NCBI GenBank assembly: GCA_012036325.1
Contig: JAAUPC010000244.1
Location: forward strand, 1-5,758
Direction of reading: 5' to 3'
DNA: 5,758 nucleotides
From: Paracoccaceae bacterium
Lineage (GTDB): Bacteria > Pseudomonadota > Alphaproteobacteria > Rhodobacterales > Rhodobacteraceae
Shown: in pieces, positions 1 to 5,758 of the stretch
How the letters are laid out: each line of letters starts with the position of its first letter
Position numbering within the stretch: position 1 is the first letter of the stretch
Position numbers and translations under genes: made by a program
Notes under the pieces: generated by a model
The model's database searches: none
What the model saw: only the letters and a program-made list of their open reading frames with translations
What the model was told of the DNA's origin: nothing

Positions 1-89
1 GCGGTGGCTGGCTTGGACGGGGCCGGTTTTGGGGCGGGTTTCGCCTTGGCGGGCTTTGCCTCAGGATCTTTGGGCGTGCGGGGGGCCAT
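1..89 (-). CDS. Partial gene, Lys/Ala/Pro-rich N-terminus (possibly HU-like)
   Basis: An open frame begins with ATG at 89-87 on the minus strand and runs without a stop to the left edge, giving 29 codons of the N-terminus only. The visible protein starts MAPRTPKDPEAKPAKAKPAP and continues with the same Lys/Ala/Pro pattern. It is basic, low in complexity and probably disordered, with no signal peptide or membrane segment. The ribosome site is weak (GAAAG a few bases upstream), so the start is tentative. The gene lies beyond lon on the same strand, separated from it by the plus-strand S74 gene. HU-family genes often sit downstream of lon, and some alphaproteobacterial HU-like proteins carry such basic N-terminal tails, so HU is a reasonable guess. 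That is inference; no folded domain is visible here. Confidence 0.5.
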   Translation of the reverse strand, partial: MAPRTPKDPEAKPAKAKPAPKPAPSKPAT

Positions 90-235
90 GCTGCTTTCAA
101 TGCTGTGGTTTCGGTCGGGCGGAGGATAGTCCGGGCGCAGGTGCGGGGCCAGACGGAATCGCCAGGACGGCGGAAATGCCGGTTGCGCGGTGGCTGGGCG
201 GTGATAGGCTGACCCGATCCGCCATGGGGGCGGCT

Positions 236-243
236 GGAGGTGA
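236..243 (+). promoter_or_regulatory. Strong ribosome binding site of the S74-domain gene
   Basis: GGAGGTGA matches the 16S anti-Shine-Dalgarno sequence almost perfectly and lies 4 bases before the ATG at 248. It fixes the start at 248 rather than at the in-frame ATG at 29, which would add 73 residues with no family resemblance and bury the signal peptide. The 158 bases between the divergent starts at 89 and 248 must also hold promoters for both genes. I see only a poor candidate for the plus strand (TTGCGC at 183-188 with a degenerate -10 near 205-210). Confidence 0.8.
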
Positions 244-247
244 GTTC

Positions 248-679
248 ATGTTTCGCAAGGCTTTGCTGATGTCGACTGCCCTGACGCTGGGCACCCTGAA
301 CCCGGCCACGGCCGGTGGGCCAGTGGTTGTGGAAGAAGAGGTTGAGGTGGTTGAGGCCAAGCCCGCCTCGTCCAGCGGCGCGCTGATCCCGCTTTTGTTG
401 CTGGTTGTCGTGCTGGCTGCTGCTGCCTCGGGCGGGGATGATGAGCCGGTTGCTCAGGCAAGCGATGTCCGCCTGAAGGAAGACATCCAGCGCGTCGGGA
501 CGAACCATCTGGGCTTGGGCGTCTATCAATACCGCTACAAGGGGATGGACGGCGTTTGGGAAGGCGTCATGGCGCAAGAGGTTGAGGTGATGCACCCCGG
601 TGCCATCCGCGCCCTGCCGCTTGGCTACAAGGCCGTAGACTATGGCAAGCTTGGGCTGGAGCTGAAACGGGTCGCCTGA
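248..679 (+). CDS. Exported small protein with C-terminal S74 (endosialidase chaperone-type) domain
   Basis: The protein has 143 residues. Residues 1-22 form a signal peptide (MFRK basic start, hydrophobic core, PATA then GG). Residues 25-40 are a Val/Glu-rich stretch. Residues 44-60 are an uninterrupted Leu/Val/Ala segment that could span the membrane, followed by the acidic linker GGDDEP. Residues 72-143 resemble the S74 domain: SDVRLKEDI (72-80), YQYRYKG (93-99), EGVMAQEV (105-112), HPGAI (116-120) and a final DYGKLGLEL segment. In phage tail spikes this domain is an intramolecular chaperone that trimerises the fibre and then cuts itself off using a Ser-Lys dyad; S72 and K77 have the matching spacing. 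No fibre or tail-spike region is present here. Similar short proteins seem common in Rhodobacterales, but I know no established function. It is probably envelope-anchored with the S74 domain in the periplasm. It converges on lon and shares its terminator. Confidence 0.8.
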   Translation: MFRKALLMSTALTLGTLNPATAGGPVVVEEEVEVVEAKPASSSGALIPLLLLVVVLAAAASGGDDEPVAQASDVRLKEDIQRVGTNHLGLGVYQYRYKGMDGVWEGVMAQEVEVMHPGAIRALPLGYKAVDYGKLGLELKRVA

Positions 680-709
680 TCCGGCAGGCCTGACCGAGGC
701 CCCAAAAGC

Positions 710-739
710 AAAAGGCGCGCCGGGGGGCGCGCCTTTTTT
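710..739. terminator. Bidirectional rho-independent terminator between the S74 gene and lon
   Basis: A perfect 12-bp inverted repeat is formed by AAAAGGCGCGCC at 710-721 and GGCGCGCCTTTT at 726-737, around a GGGG loop. On the plus strand it ends in six T (734-739), 31 bases after the S74 gene stop. Read on the minus strand it ends in TTTTGCTTTT, 18 bases after the lon stop. Its place between convergent genes and the T-runs on both sides indicate that it stops transcription from both directions. Confidence 0.92.
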
Positions 740-757
740 GTCGATGAGCGGTCTGCG

Positions 758-3163
758 TCAATGGGCGGTCTGGGCCGGAGGTTGGGCCTGGGCGGCCTTG
801 GCGGCGGCGGCTGCCTCTTCGGCGGCCTCATCCCATTCCACGGCTTCCGGCTGACGGATCAGCGCCTGGGCCAGCACGTCACGGACATGCGAGACCGGGA
901 TGATCGTCAAGCCTTGCTTCACGTTGTCCGGAATCTCGGTCAGGTCCTTGGCGTTTTCTTCCGGGATGAAGACGGTCTTGATCCCGCCGCGCAAAGCCGC
1001 CAGCAGCTTTTCCTTCAAGCCGCCGATGGGCATCGCATTGCCGCGCAAGGAAACCTCGCCCGTCATGGCGATGTCTTTCCTGACCGGAATCCCCGTCAGG
1101 ACCGAGACAATCGACGTCACCATCGCCAGACCGGCCGAAGGGCCGTCTTTCGGGGTGGCCCCGTCCGGGACGTGAACGTGGATGTCGATCGTTTCGAACT
1201 TGGGCGGCTTCACCCCGATCTGCGGACTGATCGAGCGGACGTAAGATGCCGCCGCATCGATCGATTCCTTCATCACGTCGCCCAGTTTCCCGGTGGTCTT
1301 CATCCGGCCTTTGCCGGGCAGCTTCAGCGCTTCGATATGCAGAAGGTCACCGCCGACGCTGGTCCAGGCAAGGCCCGTCACCACGCCGACCTGATCTTCC
1401 TTCTCGGCCAGGCCATAGCGGTGTTTTTGCACGCCAAGGTATTCCTCAACCTTGGCAGGATCGACGTCGACCCGCTTGGTATTGCCTTTCAGGATATCGG
1501 TCACCGCCTTGCGGGCCAGTTTCGCGATCTCACGCTCCAGGTTCCGCACGCCGGCTTCGCGGGTGTAGTAGCGGATCATATGGTTCAGCGCATCGTCCGA
1601 GACGCTGAATTCACCCTTCTTCAGCCCGTTCGCGCTGGTCTGCTTGTCCAAGAGGTGCTGTTTGGCAATCTCACGCTTTTCATCTTCGGTGTAGCCAGCC
1701 AGCGGGATGATCTCCATCCGGTCCAGAAGCGGGCCGGGCATGTTGTAGGAGTTCGCCGTGGTGATGAACATCACGTTCGACAGGTCATATTCGACCTCCA
1801 AGTAGTGGTCGACGAAGGTGCCGTTCTGTTCCGGATCCAGCACCTCAAGCAGGGCAGAGGCCGGGTCACCGCGGAAGTCCTGACCCATCTTGTCGATTTC
1901 GTCCAGCAAGATCAACGGGTTGGTCGTCTTGGCCTTTTTCAGGTTCTGGATGATCTTGCCCGGCATCGACCCGATATAGGTCCGCCGGTGACCGCGGATT
2001 TCGGATTCGTCGCGCACGCCGCCGAGGCTGATGCGGATGAATTCACGCCCCGTGGCCTTGGCGACCGACCGGCCAAGCGAAGTTTTGCCCACGCCCGGAG
2101 GGCCGACAAGGCAAAGGATTGGACCCTTCAGCTTGGTCGAGCGCGCCTGAACGGCCAGATATTCGACGATGCGTTCCTTGACCTTTTCCAGACCGAAATG
2201 GTCCTTGTCGAGGATCTTCTGCGCAGCAGGCAGGTCCTTTTTCATCCGCGACTTGACGCCCCATGGCACGCCCAGAAGCCAATCCAAGTAGTTGCGCACC
2301 ACCGTGGCTTCGGCCGACATCGGCGACATGGATTTCAGCTTCTTCAGCTCAGCCTCGGCCTTTTCGCGGGCCTCTTTCGAGAGGGCGGTCTTGGCAATGC
2401 GGGCTTCGAGTTCGGCGACCTCGTTCTGGCCTTCCTCACCGTCGCCCAGTTCCTTCTGGATCGCCTTCATCTGTTCGTTGAGGTAGTATTCCCGCTGCGT
2501 CTTCTCCATCTGCGTCTTCACGCGGGATTTGATCTTCTTTTCCACCTGCAGGACGGACAATTCGCCCTGCATGTGGCCGTAGACCTTTTCCAGCCGCGCG
2601 GCGACGTCGAGGGTTTCCAGAATCTCCTGCTTTTGGCGCACTTCGATGCCAAGATGCCCGGCGACAAGGTCAGCCAGACGCGCGGGTTCGCGGGTGTCCG
2701 AGACGGCGGCCAGCGCCTCTTCGGGAATGTTCTTCTTGATCTTCGAATAGCGCTCAAACTCTTCGCCGACGGCGCGGACCAAAGCCTCGACCGAGGCTTC
2801 GTCGCCTTCGACTTCTTCCAGCCGTTCTGCCGTGGCTTCGAAATAGGCGGGGTTTTCGATGAAGCCGGTAATGCGCACGCGGCCTTTGCCTTCGACCAGC
2901 ACCTTCACGGTGCCATCGGGAAGTTTGAGAAGTTGCAAAACATTGGCCAGAACGCCGGTGCGGAAGATGCCTTCGGCGGACGGGTCATCCACGGTCGGGT
3001 CTTTCTGCGAGGCGAGGAGGATCTGTTTGTCATCCTGCATCACCTCTTCCAGCGCGCGGACCGATTTTTCGCGTCCGACGAACAGGGGCACGATCATGTG
3101 GGGGAAAACCACGATGTCGCGGAGGGGGAGGACGGGGTAGCTGGGGGACAGCTGGTCAGTCAT
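758..3163 (-). CDS. lon: ATP-dependent protease Lon (La)
   Basis: This is a cytoplasmic, ATP-driven serine protease that degrades misfolded proteins and specific regulators. The 801 residues match the usual length of Lon (about 780-810). The order is: N-terminal substrate-binding domain (about 8-205, starting at YPVLPLRDIVVFPHMIVPLF), a charged helical coiled-coil linker (about 205-290), the AAA+ module, and the C-terminal protease domain (about 590-775). Walker A is GPPGVGKTS (354-362), Walker B is LILLDEID (417-424), and R482 in the DRMEII motif is conserved. The catalytic serine is S676 in PKDGPSAG and the catalytic lysine is K719 in GGLKEKL, with the same 43-residue spacing as S679/K722 in E. 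coli. The start at 3163 is chosen because AAAAGGA (3176-3170, minus strand) lies 6 bases upstream and the conserved domain begins soon after; an in-frame TTG at 3211 lacks support. The last 25 or so residues are an Ala/Gln/Pro-rich tail. The gene follows tgt on the same strand after 265 bases, probably with its own promoter. Confidence 0.98.
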   Translation of the reverse strand: MTDQLSPSYPVLPLRDIVVFPHMIVPLFVGREKSVRALEEVMQDDKQILLASQKDPTVDDPSAEGIFRTGVLANVLQLLKLPDGTVKVLVEGKGRVRITGFIENPAYFEATAERLEEVEGDEASVEALVRAVGEEFERYSKIKKNIPEEALAAVSDTREPARLADLVAGHLGIEVRQKQEILETLDVAARLEKVYGHMQGELSVLQVEKKIKSRVKTQMEKTQREYYLNEQMKAIQKELGDGEEGQNEVAELEARIAKTALSKEAREKAEAELKKLKSMSPMSAEATVVRNYLDWLLGVPWGVKSRMKKDLPAAQKILDKDHFGLEKVKERIVEYLAVQARSTKLKGPILCLVGPPGVGKTSLGRSVAKATGREFIRISLGGVRDESEIRGHRRTYIGSMPGKIIQNLKKAKTTNPLILLDEIDKMGQDFRGDPASALLEVLDPEQNGTFVDHYLEVEYDLSNVMFITTANSYNMPGPLLDRMEIIPLAGYTEDEKREIAKQHLLDKQTSANGLKKGEFSVSDDALNHMIRYYTREAGVRNLEREIAKLARKAVTDILKGNTKRVDVDPAKVEEYLGVQKHRYGLAEKEDQVGVVTGLAWTSVGGDLLHIEALKLPGKGRMKTTGKLGDVMKESIDAAASYVRSISPQIGVKPPKFETIDIHVHVPDGATPKDGPSAGLAMVTSIVSVLTGIPVRKDIAMTGEVSLRGNAMPIGGLKEKLLAALRGGIKTVFIPEENAKDLTEIPDNVKQGLTIIPVSHVRDVLAQALIRQPEAVEWDEAAEEAAAAAKAAQAQPPAQTAH

Positions 3164-3241
3164 CTGATGTCCTTTTGCTGCGGCAACGTGCGGGGTCCCG
3201 ACCATCGGCAACCCGGCGCGCTCCGCCGTATGGATGAATTA

Positions 3242-3269
3242 ACTTGTGGTCCCTTTCGGGGGATTCAAG
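3242..3269 (-). promoter_or_regulatory. Candidate heat-shock (sigma-32-type) promoter of lon
   Basis: On the minus strand CTTGAAT (3269-3263) is followed by a 13-base spacer and CCACAAGT (3249-3242). This resembles the RpoH pattern CTTGAAA / CCCCATNT: the -35 part fits very well and the -10 part in 5 of 7 defined positions. Transcription would start near 3235, leaving a leader of about 70 bases before the lon ATG. A vegetative reading, TTGAAT with GTTAAT (3243-3238), needs a 19-base spacer and is poorer. Lon is heat-induced in many bacteria, which agrees with this. The remainder of 3164-3428 has no gene I can support; it also holds a small inverted repeat, GAACC-AG-GGTTC at 3282-3293. Confidence 0.42.
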
Positions 3270-3270
3270 T
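3242..3270. repeat. Interrupted inverted repeat overlapping the candidate lon promoter
   Basis: On the plus strand ACTTG (3242-3246) pairs with CAAGT (3266-3270), and TCCC (3250-3253) pairs with GGGA (3260-3263). They are separated by a short internal loop (TGG against TT) and a six-base apex. The element coincides with the predicted -35, spacer and -10. It could be an operator, or simply the result of the promoter elements being partly complementary (CTTG and CAAG). Confidence 0.4.
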
Positions 3271-3428
3271 CCGGGGTGCCGGAACCAGGGTTCACCACCC
3301 GAGTCCAATTGGGGCCCGTCCGGCAAGTGTGACTGCAGGCGCGAACGGCTGCAAGATGAGAATAGCGGCCGGCAGATGGGCTGGAGGTTGGCGGGGCGCT
3401 TAGCGGTCCGGCTGCGTCTGGGGTTGGG

Positions 3429-4571
3429 CTAAAGTGGGTCGATGTCGCGTTGGGCACGGGTGGCATGGAAATTGGCCACGAAAGCGTCCAACCCTTTGGC
3501 CGCAATCGCATCACGCAACCCCTGCATCAGCACTTGGTAGTAGTGCAAGTTGTGCCAGGTGAGCAGCATCGAGCCGATAATTTCATCCGATTTCACCACA
3601 TGGTGCAGATAGGCCCGGCTGTAGCCCCGGCAGGCGGGGCATTGGCAGCCCTCTTCCAAGGGGCGGGGGTCGTCCTTGTGGCGGGCGTTGCGCAGGTTCA
3701 CTTGGCCCCGCGCGGTCCAGGCCTGGCCGGTGCGCCCCGACCGCGAGGGCAGCACACAATCCATCATGTCGATCCCGCGCTGAACGGCGCCGACGATGTC
3801 ATCGGGCTTGCCTACGCCCATCAGGTAGCGGGGCTTGTCTTCCGGCAGAAAGCCGGGGGCGTAGTCAAGGACGCCGAACATCGCTTCTTGCCCCTCACCC
3901 ACCGCAAGGCCGCCGACGGCATAGCCGTCAAAACCAATGGCCTGCAGGGCCTTGGCCGATTCCTCACGCAGGTCACGGGTTACACCGCCTTGCATGATGC
4001 CGAACAGGGCATGGCCGGGCCGGTCGCCGAAAGCGTCGCGTGACCGCTGCGCCCATCGCATGGACAGGTGCATCGATTTGGCCACCTCAGCCTCGGTCGC
4101 GGGAAGGGCGGGGCATTCGTCGAAGCACATCACGATATCGGACCCAAGAAGCCGCTGGATTTCCATGCTGCGTTCAGGGGTCAGCATGTGTTTGGAGCCG
4201 TCGAGGTGCGAAGAGAAGCGCACGCCTTCTTCGGTCAGCTTGCGCAAGGGGCCGAGTGACATGACCTGAAACCCGCCCGAGTCTGTCAGGATCGGCCGGT
4301 CCCAGTTCATGAAGCGGTGGAGGCCCCCCAAAGCCGCGATGCGTTCCGCCGTGGGGCGCAGCATCAGGTGGTAGGTGTTGCCCAAAAGGATGTCCGCCCC
4401 CGTCGCGCGCACGCTTTCGGGCAGCATCGCCTTGACGGTGGCGGCGGTGCCAACCGGCATGAAGGCTGGGGTGCGAATCTCTCCCCTTGGGGTCTTGATC
4501 GCGCCGGTGCGGGCCGCGCCATCGGTGGCGGCGACGGTGAAGTGAAACCCTGTGGCCATGGCCTGATCCAT
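3429..4571 (-). CDS. tgt: Queuine/preQ1 tRNA-guanine transglycosylase (Tgt)
   Basis: Tgt swaps guanine 34 in the anticodon of tRNAs with GUN anticodons (Asp, Asn, His, Tyr) for the queuosine precursor preQ1 in bacteria. The 380 residues fit the family (about 375) and align along the whole length as a TIM barrel. Visible sites are D97 in TDSGGFQ (general acid/base), D151 in CFDECPALP and Q194 in GIMQGG (base recognition), GGLAVGE (220-226), and the nucleophile D271 in RGIDMMDCVLPSRSGR. The zinc site is C309, C311 and C314 (CQCPAC) with H340 in LLTWHNLHYY. Two starts are possible: ATG at 4571, or ATG at 4559 (376 residues, closer to E. coli Tgt). Neither has a strong ribosome site: GGAC is about 12 bases before the first and GGA 7 bases before the second. 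No other queuosine gene is in the window. It is divergent from the tetR-type gene across 183 bases. Confidence 0.97.
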   Translation of the reverse strand: MDQAMATGFHFTVAATDGAARTGAIKTPRGEIRTPAFMPVGTAATVKAMLPESVRATGADILLGNTYHLMLRPTAERIAALGGLHRFMNWDRPILTDSGGFQVMSLGPLRKLTEEGVRFSSHLDGSKHMLTPERSMEIQRLLGSDIVMCFDECPALPATEAEVAKSMHLSMRWAQRSRDAFGDRPGHALFGIMQGGVTRDLREESAKALQAIGFDGYAVGGLAVGEGQEAMFGVLDYAPGFLPEDKPRYLMGVGKPDDIVGAVQRGIDMMDCVLPSRSGRTGQAWTARGQVNLRNARHKDDPRPLEEGCQCPACRGYSRAYLHHVVKSDEIIGSMLLTWHNLHYYQVLMQGLRDAIAAKGLDAFVANFHATRAQRDIDPL

Positions 4572-4666
4572 CTGCGCGCCACGTCCGTATCGTGGCTTGT
4601 CTGCCGCCCGTTTGAGCTAATTCCCCAAAAAAGCCAAGCGCCCGCACAGGCCGAAGCGCAATCTTC

Positions 4667-4694
4667 TTGACCTTTGCGATTCCATCGCTAGATG
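4667..4694 (+). promoter_or_regulatory. Candidate promoter of the TetR-adaptor operon
   Basis: TTGACC (4667-4672) is one base from the vegetative -35 consensus. After 16 bases comes TAGATG (4689-4694), a weak -10 matching at 3 of 6 positions. Transcription would then start near 4700, inside the 16-base palindrome, giving an untranslated leader of roughly 55 bases. The fit rests mainly on the -35 and on the position of the palindrome. The promoter of the divergent tgt gene must lie in the same region (4572-4754), but I could not identify it. Confidence 0.45.
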
Positions 4695-4697
4695 AAT

Positions 4698-4713
4698 GAA
4701 TGAACGTTCATTC
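4698..4713. promoter_or_regulatory. Palindromic operator, probably bound by the adjacent TetR regulator
   Basis: GAATGAACGTTCATTC is a perfect 16-base palindrome, 42 bases before the regulator start codon. TGAA/TTCA arms around a short centre are typical of operators of TetR-family efflux repressors. On the left the GAAT unit is repeated (GATGAATGAATGAAC), which may extend the site or form a second half-site. Binding here would cover the predicted transcription start of the regulator and adaptor genes. It lies about 130 bases from the tgt start, so an effect on tgt is possible but not indicated. Confidence 0.8.
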
Positions 4714-4754
4714 CCAGGCGCAGTCCGCCTGCGCACCCTGAGTATCCCTACCCC

Positions 4755-5369
4755 ATGACCCTGCCCCAAGCCAATCATGCCGTTGAAGAACGCAGCCACG
4801 AGATCCTGTTCTCGATCCGGCAAGCCTTTGCCGAGAAAGGCTTTGACGGCGCCTCGATGCAGGATCTGGCGCGTGCGGCGGGGATGAGCGTGGGCAACTT
4901 CTACCGCTACTTCCCGTCTAAGGCGGCGATCGTTGAGGCGATGGTCGGGCTGGATCTGGCACAGATCCAGCATGACTTCGCAGAGATCATCGATTCGAGT
5001 GATCCCCTGGCGGGACTGCGGGCGAAGATCCTGCAGCGCCTGACCGAAGACTGCGAAGATGATGGCGGGCTTTGGGCCGAGATCACGGCCGCCGCAATCC
5101 GCAAGCCCGAGATTGCCATCGCCTCCCAGCAGATGGAGGCCGCCATTGTGACACTTATGGCCGAGGTCTTTGCCCGCGTGACCGGGCGCAGCATGCCCGA
5201 CGTGCAGGACCGGTATGCCGGCCACAGCCAGATGCTGGTTATGCTGGTCAAGGCCGTGGCGATGCGGACCAGCCAATGCGGCCCCGCAAGCCCGGCGGTA
5301 GAGGCCATGGTGGTGCGGGCCATCGACATGATCCTGAATGACATTTCAAACGATATCGCAAAAGGCTGA
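4755..5369 (+). CDS. TetR/AcrR-family transcriptional repressor
   Basis: The 204 residues have the usual TetR length and two-domain layout. Residues 12-60 form the DNA-binding part: helix 1 (HEILFSIRQAFAEKGFDGAS) and the helix-turn-helix SMQDLARAAGMSVGNFYRYF (34-53), ending in the family signature GNFYRYFPSKAAIVEAM. The rest (about 65-204) is helical and poorly conserved, as expected for the ligand-binding and dimerisation domain; the ligand cannot be read from sequence. The ATG at 4755 is the only start that leaves the DNA-binding domain whole, but the bases before it (TATCCCTACCCC) lack a clear ribosome site, so translation may be weak. A palindromic operator sits just upstream and an efflux adaptor gene begins 6 bases after the stop. 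This suggests a self-repressing local regulator of the pump, induced by a pump substrate or related molecule. It is too general a family member for a gene name. Confidence 0.95.
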   Translation: MTLPQANHAVEERSHEILFSIRQAFAEKGFDGASMQDLARAAGMSVGNFYRYFPSKAAIVEAMVGLDLAQIQHDFAEIIDSSDPLAGLRAKILQRLTEDCEDDGGLWAEITAAAIRKPEIAIASQQMEAAIVTLMAEVFARVTGRSMPDVQDRYAGHSQMLVMLVKAVAMRTSQCGPASPAVEAMVVRAIDMILNDISNDIAKG

Positions 5370-5375
5370 GACAAG

Positions 5376-5758
5376 ATGCGCCTGACCCCGATCCTGATGC
5401 TGACTGCCGCCATCGGCCTGACGCTGCCCGCCCTGCCCGTTCTGGCGCAAGAGGCCGAGGCCTCTGCCGAGGCCCCTGCCCCCGCGGCCGAAACCCTTCC
5501 CGCGATCACGGTGGCCGAAGTCACTTCGCGCAAGCTGACGGACCGGGTCATCGCCTCGGGTCTGGTGGGCGCGGTGGAAGAAGTGCAAGTGGCCCCGCTG
5601 ATCGAAGGCCAGCCGCTGGAGGCCCTGTCGGCCGATGTGGGTGACACGGTGACCGAGGGCCAGGTGCTTGCGGTCTTGTCGCGGTCGTCGCTGGAATTGC
5701 AGCGCAGCGAGGCAGTGGCGTCGCTGGCCGCTGCCGAAGCGGCGATTGCCCAGGCCGA
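5376..5758 (+). CDS. Partial RND efflux periplasmic adaptor (membrane fusion protein), N-terminus
   Basis: An open frame starts with ATG at 5376 and continues past the right edge, so only 127 codons are seen. Residues 1-24 form a signal peptide (MRLTPILM start, hydrophobic core, PVLA then QE). No lipobox cysteine is present, so the protein is likely released or anchored otherwise, unlike AcrA-type lipoproteins. Residues 25-42 are an Ala/Glu/Pro linker. Residues 43-103 match the first half of the adaptor beta-barrel and lipoyl-like domain: ITVAEVTSRKLTDRVIASG, then a stretch ending GDTVTEGQVLAVLS (89-102), a hallmark of HlyD/AcrA-type adaptors. From about 105 an Ala/Glu-rich helix begins, the first arm of the alpha-hairpin. 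Such adaptors link an inner-membrane RND pump to an outer-membrane channel. The pump gene is expected just downstream. AAAGG (5361-5365) in the end of the regulator gene is a plausible ribosome site, and the 6-base gap implies cotranscription. Confidence 0.88.
   Translation, partial: MRLTPILMLTAAIGLTLPALPVLAQEAEASAEAPAPAAETLPAITVAEVTSRKLTDRVIASGLVGAVEEVQVAPLIEGQPLEALSADVGDTVTEGQVLAVLSRSSLELQRSEAVASLAAAEAAIAQA

Noticed and set aside
29..247. N-terminal extension of the S74-domain gene to the ATG at 29
   Set aside because: The strong GGAGGTGA site and a textbook signal peptide both point to the ATG at 248. The extension would also overlap the divergent gene start at 89.
3164..3211. Extension of Lon by 16 residues to the in-frame TTG at 3211
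   Set aside because: TTG is a rare start, no ribosome site precedes it, and the ATG at 3163 has AAAAGGA at good spacing.
3240..3300. Possible tRNA-like 3' end before lon (minus-strand GGACTTGAATCC... followed by GGGACCA)
   Set aside because: The T-arm loop does not match TTCRANN, and no acceptor, D or anticodon arms could be laid out upstream.
761..3403. An 880-codon open frame on the plus strand, antisense to the whole of lon
   Set aside because: It runs opposite a clearly conserved Lon. Its His/Asp/Gln/Phe/Leu-rich product has no recognisable domain, and long antisense frames are a normal by-product of GC-rich codon use.
3239..3514. A 91-codon minus-strand frame overlapping the tgt end and the lon leader
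   Set aside because: It overlaps Tgt in another frame, and its Pro/Ser/Thr-rich product has no domain. The non-overlapping part better fits a leader with promoter signals.
3450..4043. A 197-codon plus-strand frame opposite tgt
   Set aside because: It is the complement of well-conserved Tgt codons; the product shows no motif and no ribosome site was evident.
4617..5276. A 219-codon minus-strand frame opposite the TetR gene
   Set aside because: The opposite strand has a clear TetR domain, and this frame gives a His/Arg/Gly-rich product without domains. It would also read across the operator palindrome.
4907..5647. A 246-codon minus-strand frame opposite tetR and the adaptor
   Set aside because: The Ser/Ala/Ile-rich product is typical of antisense translation; both plus-strand genes are supported by domains and spacing.

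Overview
The window is GC-rich and looks chromosomal, from an alphaproteobacterium that is most likely in the Rhodobacterales. The Lon and Tgt proteins read like those of Rhodobacter relatives, and the short secreted S74-domain protein is of a type I associate with that group. This assignment is from recognition, not from a search. I see no insertion sequence, CRISPR array, tRNA, rRNA or integration scar.

Layout, left to right. (1) Positions 1-89, minus strand: the first 29 codons of a gene that leaves the window on the left, with a Lys/Ala/Pro-rich N-terminus; an HU-type DNA-binding protein is possible but unproven. (2) Positions 248-679, plus strand: a 143-residue exported protein with a hydrophobic segment and a C-terminal S74 (endosialidase-chaperone) domain. 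(3) Positions 710-739: a strong hairpin with T-runs on both sides, serving as a shared terminator for the convergent S74 gene and lon. (4) Positions 758-3163, minus strand: full-length ATP-dependent protease Lon. (5) Positions 3164-3428: a 265-base leader with a candidate heat-shock promoter for lon. (6) Positions 3429-4571, minus strand: queuine tRNA-ribosyltransferase (tgt). (7) Positions 4572-4754: a divergent control region with a perfect 16-base palindrome next to a promoter-like pair. (8) Positions 4755-5369, plus strand: a TetR-family repressor. (9) From 5376 to the right edge: the first 127 codons of a periplasmic adaptor of an RND-type efflux pump, 6 bases behind the repressor.

Functionally there are two blocks. 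The left and centre hold housekeeping genes (protein quality control and tRNA modification). The right edge begins an efflux operon that appears to be autorepressed: the TetR protein probably binds the palindrome over its own transcription start and so controls itself and the pump genes behind it. The most interesting signals are that operator/promoter arrangement, the inverted repeat embedded in the candidate lon promoter, and the S74 domain on a small membrane-associated protein with no fibre. I found no convincing undescribed multi-gene system.
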